A DNA stretch of 64,000 nucleotides from positions 1 through 64,000 of the IMG/VR virus record IMGVR_UViG_3300037337_000032; one strand, 5' to 3'. Source of the stretch: a virus. This document shows positions 30,937-41,216 of this stretch, piece after piece (position 1 is the stretch's first letter; every line of letters begins with the position of its first letter). Made by a program: the position numbers and the translations under genes. The notes below the pieces were generated by a model that saw only the letters and a program-made list of their open reading frames with translations, had not been told where the DNA came from and made no database searches.

Positions 30937-33900
30937 TTAATATCCTTTTATAGCCCAAGATGCAGAACCTGATACTCTAGCACCTGTATTATCGAATAGG
31001 TAAAGTTTGAATGATTGCGGATACAATGTACCAGCACCACTTGTATTTGCAGTTGTCATATTTACAACAAAAGTGTTTGATGTAGAAGACAATACTGTAT
31101 AAACAGCAGTAATACCAGTACCACTAGAAAAATACAACTTAACTTTTTGACCTGCAATTAGCTCATGAGCAGTACTTGTTACAGTACAACTATTTGAGAC
31201 AACAGAATAAGTAGTATTTAATATACTATCCTGAAAATCATAAACAGTAGTAATAGGGGTAGTTCCTGATGGTGATAATGTAATGCTCTGTACGTCGATA
31301 AACTCTTTATTAAAGTTAACAATAGTTCCTAGAGTATCTCCAGCTACGCCAGCTACACTTCCTGCATCGTTCTTTAGTTTAGAGTCCGCTCTAACAGAAA
31401 GCTCTGCAATTTCATATAGATCTTTATCTGTCGGTGCAGTTACAGTCAACCTTACCTTAACGTATCTGAAGTTTGTTCCATATACATCGGTAACTCCATT
31501 ATACTCTACGAAGGTAGAGTTGTCAAGAGATAAACTTATTTTAGGTATTACTGTAGGGTTGCCTGCAATAATAGCCCCACGAGAGTTTAATACTACCCTG
31601 CTAGAAGATAAAACTACGCCAAAGTCAAAAGTCTCTTCATAGAATGCACTTCCATTTGTAGGTTGTACATAGATAGGGTAGCCTGCATTGACTTGTGCTT
31701 GTGGGCTTGCCCAGCTTCTTGTAGTAAAGTGCTGTTCAAAAGTCTCTGTAGTATTTACTGGTAGAGCTAAAACATTACCATCAAAAGAAGCAGAAGACTT
31801 AGTACCAGTGAAACTACTAAAGTATTCTCCATTGAAAGTAAAATCAGGTGGTTCATTTACTAGTGTAGTAATAGCAACTGGTGCGCTTTCAATAGCATCA
31901 GTATCTACAGCAGCTAACCAGTAGGTATACTCTGCTCCTACAATCTCTGTAATAGTAGTGAAAGCTCCCTTTTTATCTCCAATAACTGTAGCAGTTTCCC
32001 ACACTGCACCTCTCTTAATTAACACATGGTCAATCGGAAGAGAAGTCCTTTGGGGTAAAGTCCAGAAAAGCATAACTGTATTATCAATTACTTGTGCTCT
32101 TGCATCAGACACAGGATCTGGCGCTGCCTTAGTAACTAACTGAGAAAAACCTGAAGATTTATTCCCATGAATATCTACTGTTTTAATAGTAAATAATCTT
32201 CCACCAACCCAATCCGCTGCAATGGTAATAGTATTACCTTTTACAGTTTTTACACTACCGTTGTAAGTTAACTCATAGTAGGATATATCAAACTCAGAGG
32301 CTGTTACATCGTTCCAATTTAGATTAACTGTAGCACTTGTTAGAGCAGTATCTTCATAGTCAAATGAAAATGATTCGATATTTGAAGGTGTAGGAAGAGA
32401 GTAAGAAACACTTGTAGGATTTAAGCTATAGTTTCCAGCTGAATCAACTGCTTTAACATAGAGTGTAAAGGCAGTATTATACTGTATAAATGCACGGTTA
32501 GCATCTCCATAGAAAAGCCTACTTATATCGTTAGAACCCCAACCACTATCTGAATCTCTGACTTCATATGTATATACATCTAGTTCTGGATTATTATCCC
32601 ATGTTAGAAGTAACTGACCACTTGACTTATCCGAGAATACTTTGAAATTTGTTACATCTGAAGGTGGGTTAGTCTTTCCTACTACTGTATGATTAGAGTA
32701 AGAACTCCAGTTCCCAACAATACCATTACGACCCACATATCGCATTCTAATCTTATAAGTACTGCCCTCTTGAACGTCACCAATAGATGCAGAACCTTTT
32801 TGATACGGAACAAAGATAGATCTAAAGTTTAAGCCTGCAGTAGCTGCTAATAGGTCATATTGTACTTCTACAGATTCTACTACGGCAGGAAGCTGTGATG
32901 CGTTTACATATGCAGCTGCAATTCTATACTGAAATACACCCTTAGATATTCTCTCCATTACTGATTCATCACTTACAAATCCAGTGATCTGTGGAACCTT
33001 ATTACCAAAATTCTCAACTTGTAATCTAGGCGGCAACGTTATCTGAGATTCAAATACAACAGCTGCAGTTAGGTTTAAATACTGAGTGTATATATTATAT
33101 TCAGATGTTACGCCATAATCTACTAAAGTAAGTCTAGCTGAGTTATTTGCAGAAGGTTCGATACCTATTACAATACAGTCTTGAGCCTCTTGTTGTAATT
33201 CTCCAAATAAGAATAGATCCAGTACATCAGCTTCTGTTGTAGTCACTGCAGTAGTTAAATCAACTTCATTATAGTAACCATCTATAGTTTTAGCTACAAG
33301 AGTTCTTACTGTAGAAGCACCTAGTTTACTTCTAAATCGTAGGGTATAATTAACACCCGCTTGCATTGGAAGATCTTCGTCTAGCAGTAGCTTAGTACTT
33401 GATAACCTAGTTTTAATTCTACCGGAACCTAAACCCCACATTGGGACATCGTGCATTACTTTCACACGGTCACCTCTATTACATACTAAGTATTCTATGT
33501 CAGAATTAAGAGTATAAACTTCTGGTCTGAGTTTAATCTGTGCCATATGCCAACGAGCATGATCGACAACTAGGCTGCGTTTAGTTACACCTGGAAGAGT
33601 AATGCTTTCAAATAATGTAGCATTTGTAGCTGTCTTACCTATATCATAAACAATAGTTTCTGATTCTTGGTAATCTCTATCTTCATCGTAGAATGTTACA
33701 CGTAAACCTTCTGGACGTTTAGGCAATACTTTTGTAGCTTCAAAACCCCAAGAGTTATGTGGTGTAAAATGCTGAATTACATTTGGTTTAACTTCGTCTA
33801 TAACTACTGTCCATTTACCATCAACAAGTGCAGGACTAGCTCTACCAGCAGCACAAATATCTCTGATAACTTCTAGTATACTTCTAGCTTCTCCTAATAT

Positions 33901-35856
33901 ACCGTTGTACTCAAAACCCATGCTTTGGCAGTAATTGTAGAAGTATTGCAACTGCGCTAGATTGATTTGAGTATTTGCGTTAGTAACCTTACGTGGGTTA
34001 GCTGGATGCTCTAGTACGTAGCGCATCAAAGCTGCTGGGTTATTTGTATTACCATCTACCCATGCAGTTCCATTCCAATCTTTACACCAAGTTTGGACTA
34101 CTGCACTAATACCTTGAATGCTTCCATTTAGTTGCTCAGTAGCCTTAATTTTGAAAGCTGTCTTTGCAATCTTAGTTCCAACAGGATCAACTGCAGGCGT
34201 AGTATTACGTAAGAATGTTACATCTTGTAGAACGGAAACAAAGTAGTAACGAATATCTGGATTGTCTTCTACGTTATCCCCAGTCTCTCTTCGTGCTCTA
34301 ACTAGCATCTGTGGATTATTTAAACCTGAGTATGTACGTGTAGTAGTAAATGCATCTTTCTTAGCCGTATCTCCACCTATAGTTAATAACTCAAGTAAAG
34401 TAAAAGTAGTACCTGAATCATTCGAAGACTCTAGTCTAATATTCACTGAAGTAGCTGCAGAGTTACCTGCATTATCTCCTTTAGTGAATATCTTACGTAA
34501 ACCCTGTGGAAAATGCAAAGCTACCGTAACTGAAGTGACAGGCACAATCTCTTCATTTGTGTTAAACTCTGTTCCAGTAGCGGCCTCGAACCAAGGACCA
34601 GGAGCTACTGTTGCTTCTGGGTTGCCATCACATACTAATTCAATCTGTGTATTAATCTGTGTTATGTCGTTTCCATAGATAGAATCAAAGTCCCTCTTAG
34701 TAGTTGCAGAAGGTTCAGTTTTTCTATCAAGTGTAATGTAATTGTAATCTGTAAAGTTAGTTAAAGGTATTTCACCTATTCTTAAAGTAGCAGCATCGAT
34801 AGTTAAAGGGCCATAGCCCCAGACTAATAGCATAGATAAATAACTATCGCGTTCATTTTCGTATGTCAAGAAGTTTACGGAACCTAGTGGAGGTGTTACA
34901 CGTACTTTTCCTAAAACAACAGGGATTGCAGCATAAGGTGTAAGAGGATTAGAACCTCCATTAACCATTAATTGCTTTTCTGCAGAACCAGGGTCATTCC
35001 TATTTTGAACTACAGGTGGCCTGATTGGTGCAATAGCATTTACTAGTGCAGAACCAATCATCATAATACCTGCAGTTACTGCGATATTTAATGCAGTTAA
35101 ACCTAAAGTTACACTCCCACCCATAACACCTGCAGCTGCTGCTGCAGATGTATAACCAGTAAGAGAACCTGCAAGCATTGGAGCATAGAAAGAAATAGCT
35201 AAAACAGCTATTAATCTTACTGCATCTCCTGTAGGAACTGCTCGGTATTCGATTACGTCGTTCTTATTGATAACAGTAGTATGCCAATCCTCTTGTGCAA
35301 TAACTCTACCATTGATCATTACACTGATTCTGCTTTTAAGCTCTGCAGCTACATTATACTGCAAGCTAATATTCTGTATAAGCTCTGTTACAGTAGTACC
35401 TGGAATAACTGCTACTGTGTAGCGTTCAGTTTTTAATGGATGCGGGACTGTGTTTAGAATAGCATTTTTATTCTCAGAATACCTGAAGAAACCTACCGTG
35501 CGTTTATTCCACTTAGTTGAACTTAGTGATTCAATAGCAGTATCTTGCTTTTCTCTTACATGGATAAAGTGCGTAGGGCTAATAACTAAACCTACGTGAG
35601 ACTCTATACCTAGAATTCTAAATAGAACAATATCGCCTACTTGAGGTTCCTCTGCAGGTTCCCATCCTTCTTTATATTGTGCAATTAGCTCTTCGATTCT
35701 TTTGTTATCCTGCACAGCGTAATCTGCAGTAAAACTTGGTAGACTGATGTTCTTTTCTTCTTTGTAGATCAGACGGACTAAACCATAGCAGTCTAACCCT
35801 GAAATATCCCTACCTTTTTCAGCGTAAGGAATACCTACATATTTATCAAAATTCAT
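30937..35856 (-). CDS. Tail tip protein: NlpC/P60 peptidase + gpI-like + gpJ-like fusion
   Basis: 1639 aa. Residues 1-130: NlpC/P60 domain (GLDCYGLVRL with catalytic Cys; EPQVGDIVLF; SHVGLVISP with catalytic His), as in lambda gpK. About 135-300: gpI-like segment (VAVIPGTTVTELIQ, ISVMINGRVIAQEDW, a hydrophobic Ala/Gly/Leu stretch). From about 290: gpJ-like host specificity protein (EKQLMVNGGSNPLTPYAAIP, VLGKVRVTPPLGSVNF, RDSYLSMLLVWGYGPLTID) with at least three fibronectin III-like domains in the C-terminal half (about 1050-1350). Three lambda tail-tip genes appear merged. It initiates tail assembly, digests cell wall at injection and contacts the host. Confidence 0.85.
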   Translation of the reverse strand: MNFDKYVGIPYAEKGRDISGLDCYGLVRLIYKEEKNISLPSFTADYAVQDNKRIEELIAQYKEGWEPAEEPQVGDIVLFRILGIESHVGLVISPTHFIHVREKQDTAIESLSSTKWNKRTVGFFRYSENKNAILNTVPHPLKTERYTVAVIPGTTVTELIQNISLQYNVAAELKSRISVMINGRVIAQEDWHTTVINKNDVIEYRAVPTGDAVRLIAVLAISFYAPMLAGSLTGYTSAAAAAGVMGGSVTLGLTALNIAVTAGIMMIGSALVNAIAPIRPPVVQNRNDPGSAEKQLMVNGGSNPLTPYAAIPVVLGKVRVTPPLGSVNFLTYENERDSYLSMLLVWGYGPLTIDAATLRIGEIPLTNFTDYNYITLDRKTEPSATTKRDFDSIYGNDITQINTQIELVCDGNPEATVAPGPWFEAATGTEFNTNEEIVPVTSVTVALHFPQGLRKIFTKGDNAGNSAATSVNIRLESSNDSGTTFTLLELLTIGGDTAKKDAFTTTRTYSGLNNPQMLVRARRETGDNVEDNPDIRYYFVSVLQDVTFLRNTTPAVDPVGTKIAKTAFKIKATEQLNGSIQGISAVVQTWCKDWNGTAWVDGNTNNPAALMRYVLEHPANPRKVTNANTQINLAQLQYFYNYCQSMGFEYNGILGEARSILEVIRDICAAGRASPALVDGKWTVVIDEVKPNVIQHFTPHNSWGFEATKVLPKRPEGLRVTFYDEDRDYQESETIVYDIGKTATNATLFESITLPGVTKRSLVVDHARWHMAQIKLRPEVYTLNSDIEYLVCNRGDRVKVMHDVPMWGLGSGRIKTRLSSTKLLLDEDLPMQAGVNYTLRFRSKLGASTVRTLVAKTIDGYYNEVDLTTAVTTTEADVLDLFLFGELQQEAQDCIVIGIEPSANNSARLTLVDYGVTSEYNIYTQYLNLTAAVVFESQITLPPRLQVENFGNKVPQITGFVSDESVMERISKGVFQYRIAAAYVNASQLPAVVESVEVQYDLLAATAGLNFRSIFVPYQKGSASIGDVQEGSTYKIRMRYVGRNGIVGNWSSYSNHTVVGKTNPPSDVTNFKVFSDKSSGQLLLTWDNNPELDVYTYEVRDSDSGWGSNDISRLFYGDANRAFIQYNTAFTLYVKAVDSAGNYSLNPTSVSYSLPTPSNIESFSFDYEDTALTSATVNLNWNDVTASEFDISYYELTYNGSVKTVKGNTITIAADWVGGRLFTIKTVDIHGNKSSGFSQLVTKAAPDPVSDARAQVIDNTVMLFWTLPQRTSLPIDHVLIKRGAVWETATVIGDKKGAFTTITEIVGAEYTYWLAAVDTDAIESAPVAITTLVNEPPDFTFNGEYFSSFTGTKSSASFDGNVLALPVNTTETFEQHFTTRSWASPQAQVNAGYPIYVQPTNGSAFYEETFDFGVVLSSSRVVLNSRGAIIAGNPTVIPKISLSLDNSTFVEYNGVTDVYGTNFRYVKVRLTVTAPTDKDLYEIAELSVRADSKLKNDAGSVAGVAGDTLGTIVNFNKEFIDVQSITLSPSGTTPITTVYDFQDSILNTTYSVVSNSCTVTSTAHELIAGQKVKLYFSSGTGITAVYTVLSSTSNTFVVNMTTANTSGAGTLYPQSFKLYLFDNTGARVSGSASWAIKGY

Positions 35857-35875
35857 TTATATTCCTCTTGTTGGT

Positions 35876-36397
35876 TTAGAACATACCACTGAAATATCTT
35901 GGCGTAAAAGAATGCACCGGAAACGGCTCGCGTTCATAATCAATCATAGATAACTCAGCTGTAACAGTATCTGCATTATAAGTAAAACCAGTAATATAGA
36001 AGTCTGAGAAAGATACTTCGACTACATCGGGAGATTTACTGAGTACCAGTTCTAATTTAATTCTAGGTGGTGCTGTTAAAGTTCTAATAATAGGCGTAAG
36101 AAATCTAGTAACATCGTACATTACAATAGAACATCTGGGAGCTTGTGCTTCATCTTCAGATGGCAGGGAAATCTGCATAGGCAGGAAAGTAAAGTCCTGT
36201 GAATTACTAGTAACACCATATGTAACTTCCGCTGCATTCTCAGATAATCGCTTAGTATATCCGTCTGCTAATCTATATACAACTTGATCTTCATTAAAAG
36301 GATCATAGATAGTAAGTAGTATAAGTAAGTCATCATCTGCATCAGGAGAGAAAACTGCTCTTAACGCAGCAGGTGATAGTGAAGTTAATCTACTCAA
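35876..36397 (-). CDS. Minor tail protein (DUF1833, lambda gpL-like position)
   Basis: 173 aa. The pattern LTSLSPAALRAVFSPDADDDLLILLTI and later CSIVMYDVTRFLTP, VSFSDFYITGFTYNADTV matches the DUF1833 phage tail family. In lambda-like order it is the tail tip component next to the gpM-like gene. It overlaps the latter by 4 nt. Confidence 0.8.
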   Translation of the reverse strand: MSRLTSLSPAALRAVFSPDADDDLLILLTIYDPFNEDQVVYRLADGYTKRLSENAAEVTYGVTSNSQDFTFLPMQISLPSEDEAQAPRCSIVMYDVTRFLTPIIRTLTAPPRIKLELVLSKSPDVVEVSFSDFYITGFTYNADTVTAELSMIDYEREPFPVHSFTPRYFSGMF

Positions 36398-36756
36398 GGT
36401 AACACCTCAAATTGTAAAGAGACTTGCCAATACTCTGGTAGAAGATAAGCTAAGGAAAACAGTTGTCCGTCCCCTTGAGGTACTATTCTGACTTCGACTA
36501 CTGCTAGTGTTCTAGGATGTGTAAAGTCGAACCTAGCCGTAGCCATTAGTGTATCCTGAGTAAATACTCTGAGAGTCTCACACTGCGCCGTAGACATGTC
36601 AAACTGAACGCTAAGGGTATCTGGACGTTTACCTCTTCTGCGCATCTTTGCAGGCCCAGAATCAGTTTGAGTTCTGAGAATTATTGCACCAGAAGTCTCT
36701 GAGTAACTAGACAAAGGTCTTTGTGGTAAAGATCCAGGCCATACATAAGCTGCCAT
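36394..36756 (-). CDS. Minor tail protein (gpM-like)
   Basis: 120 aa. N-terminal YVWPGSLPQRPLSSY and KMRRRGKRPDTLSVQF, then RFDFTHPRTLAVVEVRIVPQ resemble small distal tail proteins that lie between the tape measure and tip genes. Beta-rich; no membrane segment. Placement after the tape measure gene is the main support. Confidence 0.7.
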   Translation of the reverse strand: MAAYVWPGSLPQRPLSSYSETSGAIILRTQTDSGPAKMRRRGKRPDTLSVQFDMSTAQCETLRVFTQDTLMATARFDFTHPRTLAVVEVRIVPQGDGQLFSLAYLLPEYWQVSLQFEVLP

Positions 36757-36761
36757 ATATA

Positions 36762-39700
36762 TTATCTCCTAATTAATTGTGGTTGAATACCGAATGTAGA
36801 CTTAATAGATTTCTGTGAAGAACTACCGCTGCGTGATATTTCACCTGCTTGCATTTCACCGATTACTACTTCAATCTTTCGGTTACCCTTAGAGTCCGTA
36901 GTTTCATTTGTAGTTGCTTGTGAACTGCTGTTATTAATAACTTGCACAGAAACATTACTAGAGTTACCACCGGCAGCTACTACACCCAGAGAACCATCAG
37001 ATCCTCTACGAAGTGGCATAATAGCTTCAGGACCAGCTTCACCCATCATGCCGGTGCCTTTAGCGAACTTAAACATAGTAGGAGAATCTACGATTGAGTT
37101 TGTGAATGAACCACCGTTAGCAAACTTCTGTACACCTGCATCAAATGAACCACCATTCGCAAAACCAAGTGAAGAAGATATAGCAGCTACTATACCAGAG
37201 CCACCACCTGCAGCTTTATACATGTTAGTCATAGCCATCTGCATTTCAAGTTTAATCAGACCTATGAGCATAGATTTAACCATATCTCCAAAGGATGTTT
37301 TGCCAGTTAAAGCAAAGTCTACAATTGCATCACCCATGCCTTTAAACAAGTCCTCAAAGGCAGTAGCATACGCTTGATTGCGTTTAAAACCGTCGGTTAA
37401 TAAGTACTGCTCTCTATCATAGACTTCTTGCGCTTTAGCTTTCTTGACCTCAGCTAGATTTGCGTATAGAACTTCAGCTTCAGCATATTCAGCTTGATTC
37501 ATTGTTCGGGAAGCTTCTGCTAGATTTTTCGCATACTCATTGTCAGCTTTCAAACTAGCTTCTTTAAATTTAGACAGTGAAGTAATAGATGCTTTTTCAG
37601 CTTCTGTTTTAAAGTCCATACCAGAGCTAGAACTAAGAGTTTTACGTTCTGCATTAATATCTGTAATATTTTTATCTACGGTTATCTTAACACTCTCTAA
37701 AGCTTTAAACGAATTTGAAGTTTTATAAATAATATTTAGTAGCTTACCGTATTCCTCAAGTGATACATTTCCAACTAGGAGTGCTTCATCTAGTTTTCTA
37801 AGTGTACTGTAGTATTGATCACCCATGTTATCGCTCTTACCGTATAGATCTGCAATAAGGGTTATATCTCTTTTTCTTTCGTCTTCTGTTCTCTTTAGTA
37901 TTTCATTAGCATTAGCTTCTGCATAAATTGCACTGATTGCATCTTGACGTGTTTTAGATTGACCCTTAAAAGCATCGGTTGATCGTATCTGAGCTAGCGC
38001 GATTTCTGCTTTTGTTAGATTCTCTACAGCACCAATTTGAGCTAGCAGGAAACTGGTAGCCTGTTGTAGCATCTGCTGATAAGACTGCTCTATTTTACTA
38101 GCTTCATTTTCAAGTTTATTAGCTGCTTCATCTCGCTTCTTTTTGTCGTCTTCGAACTTACTTGCTGCCTCTGAGTTCTTAGCTTCGACAGCTGCTAAAT
38201 CTTTTTTGGCAGCTATTTCATTTTTTAAATCTTCTATTAAACCTTGCGTAGCTAATATGCGATTATTTGTAGCTGAACCTTCTGTACCTGCTCCCCTACG
38301 CCCCTGCAGGAATGCTAGATTTTTTTCAACTTGAGCTAGTTCTTCTGTTAAAGTATCTCTACGTCCTATATTCATAATAGAATCCCAAGTAGCACTCCAA
38401 ATCTTACCTAGTGAAATGCCAAGCCTTGTAATACTACCAAAATTTTCTACTGTTCTATCTGCTGCAGTCTTGCCTGCATCTGCATAAGCTGCAGTAGCTA
38501 GCTCTGCAGCTTTAATAGCATTACCTGCACGCTCATAAGCATCAATTTGTTTTAGAATCTCTACCGGGATAGTACCAAGTTTAATAGCTAATTTAGTTAA
38601 AGCTTCTGTTGGTTTTTCTTGGAGTTCTTTGAACTGCTTTACTGTATCTGCAATTGGAATATCAAAAGCTGTCTTTAGTGCTTGAGCAGTTGTTGCAATC
38701 ATTTTTAAACTAGAAACAGACATGCCGCCAATCTTTGCCATTTCTGTTAGGACTTTAAGCGCATCTCCAGTGCTTACACCGAATTCATCCATACCCCTAG
38801 CTGCATCGTATGCCATATCTAGATTTAGACCCATAGCAGCACCTGTTAGGTTTAGCGCCCTGTTTAATGCATTCTCTTCTTTTACTAGCGAACTAACAGA
38901 AAAAGCTAAAGCAATAAGCGCAGCTATCGCAACAGCTGCCCCTACTCCTACAACAAAAGTTAGAGCTTTTCCAATGAGATCAAATGCTTTTACTAGCCCC
39001 GATCCCTCTCCAGATATTGCGATAAGTTTAACACGAAATATATCTAATAAAGCAGAAGTGCCTGTTATTTGCATACCGAACTTTACAATAGCACTACCAG
39101 AACCAGTAATTGCATTTACTATTAACTGACCTACAGCTAAACCAATATCTTTCACGCTGCTAACCATTGCTTTACTGGCTTGAACAAGCATGGCACCCAT
39201 TTGAGAACCTGCTACCCCAGCTAATGCAAATTGATCTCGCAACTGACCACCCTGTTGTAATAGAACAGTAAGAGGCGCCTGACCGGAGTATAAACCAACA
39301 GCGATGTCGGTAATCTGTGGGCCAAGGGCACGAGATAGGTAATCTACCTGACGATTGCCACCTGCTTTTTCAATAGAGCCTAAAGCTGTTTTATACTTTG
39401 TTAAAGCAGCCGCTTGCTCTGATGCAGTTTTACCTGAGCGTTTTAATGCCTGTTCAAACTTTATTAGTTTATTGTTTGTTGCACTTGTGATCTCTCCGTT
39501 AGAGGCAGTTAATCTAGTAGCTCTCTCCATTTCGGTAGCTACATATTCGCTAGCCTTAGCCGTTGCGTTTGTTGCTTGAACCTGATCTCGCATACTTTTA
39601 GTTCTAGCATCATTAGCCTGGTTAAGCCTTAAACTCTTCTGTACTAGTTGTTCGTACTCTGTACCAAGGCCAGTTAGACTCCTACCTTCAATGCCGTATA

Positions 39701-40259
39701 GTGCAATCAAACGCTCTTTTTCACGAGCTAGGTCGGTCATTTGCTTTTCAGTTAAACCTAGATTTCTGTTAAATAAGCTGGTGACTTCATTGGTTGTTTT
39801 ATATTCATTCTGCAGCTTCTGGAGTAACCCGATACTTTTATCAAAAGGATCTCCACCGATTAAACTACGCTGAGTTTTCAACGTATTATTCAGAGCCAGC
39901 ATATCTTCATCTAAAGCACCAGCAGCTCTAGCTGTAGCTAAGATCGAAGCTTGACCTTTGGAATTACCTTGTGCCATATACTCTAGGATAAGATTCTGGC
40001 GCTCTAGCATAGACGTAGATTTACCTACAGCAGTTGCAGATTTTTCTTCTGCTTGCTGTAATTTAACCTTAGCAAGTGCAGCCCTAGAAGCAGAGTCCTC
40101 TGCCTTAGACAATTCTTTATTAGTCTTTGCGGATTCTTTAGCAAAGTTCTGCATTGGTTTATCTAACTTAGATACTTCAACTGCTAACTTAGCAATTTCA
40201 GCTGCTGCGTCTTGTAGTTGCTTTGTATCGACGACAAATTTTAGACTGGCAAGTTCCAT
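36762..40259 (-). CDS. Tail tape measure protein
   Basis: 1165 aa, the longest tail-tube scaffold gene. N-terminal coiled coils (about 1-130, KLDKPMQNFAKESAKTNKEL), then LGPQITDIAVGLYSGQAPLT and a QQGGQLRDQFALAGV block seen in lambda-type tape measure proteins, several hydrophobic segments (350-470), and a C-terminal FKGMGDAIVDFALTGKTSF with EAGPEAIMPLRRG. It sets tail length and helps DNA passage. Length predicts a tail of roughly 170 nm if about 0.15 nm per residue applies. AGGAAA precedes the start. Confidence 0.93.
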   Translation of the reverse strand: MELASLKFVVDTKQLQDAAAEIAKLAVEVSKLDKPMQNFAKESAKTNKELSKAEDSASRAALAKVKLQQAEEKSATAVGKSTSMLERQNLILEYMAQGNSKGQASILATARAAGALDEDMLALNNTLKTQRSLIGGDPFDKSIGLLQKLQNEYKTTNEVTSLFNRNLGLTEKQMTDLAREKERLIALYGIEGRSLTGLGTEYEQLVQKSLRLNQANDARTKSMRDQVQATNATAKASEYVATEMERATRLTASNGEITSATNNKLIKFEQALKRSGKTASEQAAALTKYKTALGSIEKAGGNRQVDYLSRALGPQITDIAVGLYSGQAPLTVLLQQGGQLRDQFALAGVAGSQMGAMLVQASKAMVSSVKDIGLAVGQLIVNAITGSGSAIVKFGMQITGTSALLDIFRVKLIAISGEGSGLVKAFDLIGKALTFVVGVGAAVAIAALIALAFSVSSLVKEENALNRALNLTGAAMGLNLDMAYDAARGMDEFGVSTGDALKVLTEMAKIGGMSVSSLKMIATTAQALKTAFDIPIADTVKQFKELQEKPTEALTKLAIKLGTIPVEILKQIDAYERAGNAIKAAELATAAYADAGKTAADRTVENFGSITRLGISLGKIWSATWDSIMNIGRRDTLTEELAQVEKNLAFLQGRRGAGTEGSATNNRILATQGLIEDLKNEIAAKKDLAAVEAKNSEAASKFEDDKKKRDEAANKLENEASKIEQSYQQMLQQATSFLLAQIGAVENLTKAEIALAQIRSTDAFKGQSKTRQDAISAIYAEANANEILKRTEDERKRDITLIADLYGKSDNMGDQYYSTLRKLDEALLVGNVSLEEYGKLLNIIYKTSNSFKALESVKITVDKNITDINAERKTLSSSSGMDFKTEAEKASITSLSKFKEASLKADNEYAKNLAEASRTMNQAEYAEAEVLYANLAEVKKAKAQEVYDREQYLLTDGFKRNQAYATAFEDLFKGMGDAIVDFALTGKTSFGDMVKSMLIGLIKLEMQMAMTNMYKAAGGGSGIVAAISSSLGFANGGSFDAGVQKFANGGSFTNSIVDSPTMFKFAKGTGMMGEAGPEAIMPLRRGSDGSLGVVAAGGNSSNVSVQVINNSSSQATTNETTDSKGNRKIEVVIGEMQAGEISRSGSSSQKSIKSTFGIQPQLIRR

Positions 40260-40288
40260 TTTTATTTCCTACGTAATGAATAGTATAA

Positions 40289-40339
40289 TTCTATGTATAT
40301 ACTATTATTAATACATACATAGAAGCCCTCCTGAGAAGG
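40289..40339. other. Two hairpins between tail chaperone and tape measure genes
   Basis: TTCTATGTAT (40289-40298) pairs with ATACATAGAA (40315-40324), 10 bp. The adjacent AGCCCTC/GAAGGCT element (about 40324-40341) forms a second stem with a G-T pair. No T run; may protect RNA or set the expression ratio of the flanking genes. Confidence 0.45.
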
Positions 40340-40347
40340 CTACTACT

Positions 40348-40743
40348 TTATTTCTTAGAGGCTTTTTTTCGTTCAGCTTCAGACTCTTTTGCATATGATA
40401 GCATTGCTTCGTTATCTATGCGTTTAATTAAGCTCAGTTCCCAGTCTTCAATCTCTATACCTATGAGATCTAGATAAGCTTTAAGGTCAGAGTACGCTAT
40501 AGGGTTGACACCGTAACCATTAGATGATCTTGCATTATTAAGATCTATAAACCAACGCCAGACTTGATTGCAACTTTCTGGTAATTCTTTAATATCATCT
40601 AGCTCTTTAGGTTTCACACCTGTTTGTCGCCATATGGAGTTTAATTGATCCCGTAAGGAACCAGAGTTACCAGATTTTCTACTTAGCTCAAACTCTTGCT
40701 TTACGAACCCAATAGCATCGTCAATTTCACTCTGAGCGAAAGT
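40348..40743 (-). CDS. Tail assembly chaperone extension (T part) made by programmed frameshift
   Basis: Frame open from 40743 to the TAA at 40348 (131 codons), with no ATG near its beginning (only GTG 40617 internally). It is offset +1 (equal to -2) from the chaperone G gene, and in the T frame a TGA lies just upstream at 40744-40746. The switch must therefore occur within AAC-TTT-CGC-TCA-GAG-TGA. TTT-C could slip +1 on tRNA-Phe. The product contains SEIDDAIGFVKQEFE and, later, QVWRWFIDLNNAR, a TAC-type pattern. G and GT products recruit tape measure to tail tube in lambda. Confidence 0.75.
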   Translation of the reverse strand, partial: TFAQSEIDDAIGFVKQEFELSRKSGNSGSLRDQLNSIWRQTGVKPKELDDIKELPESCNQVWRWFIDLNNARSSNGYGVNPIAYSDLKAYLDLIGIEIEDWELSLIKRIDNEAMLSYAKESEAERKKASKK

Positions 40744-41140
40744 TCAGGAGTTGACCTGATTCCTCCATCACTGCATCTTTAATCCAAGAATATTCACTAA
40801 AAACTCGCTCTGCATTTTCTTTTGTGAATGCAACCTCTTTACCGTTCTCTGTGATATTTTCCCATCCGATTACACGGACTACGGCAGACTCTACACTCAG
40901 CTCTTCAGCTTCTTCTAGTGTCATATCTTCAGGCTCTTTGCCTCTTCGTTTTGCTTGTTGTTCACGCAGTTTAAATTCTGCGTATTTCTTACGACCAAAA
41001 GCTTTTACTGTTTTAGATTGATCGCCACGTACATTAATAAATACACCAGTAGCTTCACCAGTTCCAGGAAGTTTTAATTCAAACTTATAGCCAACTTCTG
41101 CGATCTCTGTGTAATTATGCTTTGCTAGGTCAAATTTCAT
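40727..41140 (-). CDS. Tail assembly chaperone (gpG-like)
   Basis: 137 aa from ATG 41140 with AAAGGG upstream. It begins MKFDLAKHNYTEIAEVGYKF and contains KLPGTGEATGVFINVRGD, ELREQQ-type helices and VIGWENITENGKEV, matching small tail assembly proteins. It ends at the site of the proposed frameshift. Its own promoter lies just upstream, after the tail tube terminator. Confidence 0.8.
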   Translation of the reverse strand: MKFDLAKHNYTEIAEVGYKFELKLPGTGEATGVFINVRGDQSKTVKAFGRKKYAEFKLREQQAKRRGKEPEDMTLEEAEELSVESAVVRVIGWENITENGKEVAFTKENAERVFSEYSWIKDAVMEESGQLLNFRSE

Positions 41141-41173
41141 AATACCCTTTCTATTATTTATAAACAAGAAATG

Positions 41174-41202
41174 ATTATAGCATAAATTTCGAGATAAATC
41201 AA
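41174..41202 (-). promoter_or_regulatory. Promoter of the tail chaperone / tape measure block
   Basis: Minus strand -35 TTGATT (41197-41202), 17-nt spacer, extended -10 TGC-TATAAT (41174-41179). Confidence 0.85.
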
Positions 41203-41216
41203 GAGGTGCAAATAAA

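Noticed and set aside
34262-34678. Plus-strand 138-aa frame inside the tail tip gene
   Set aside because: Antisense to a clearly coding gpJ-like region and without a ribosome site.
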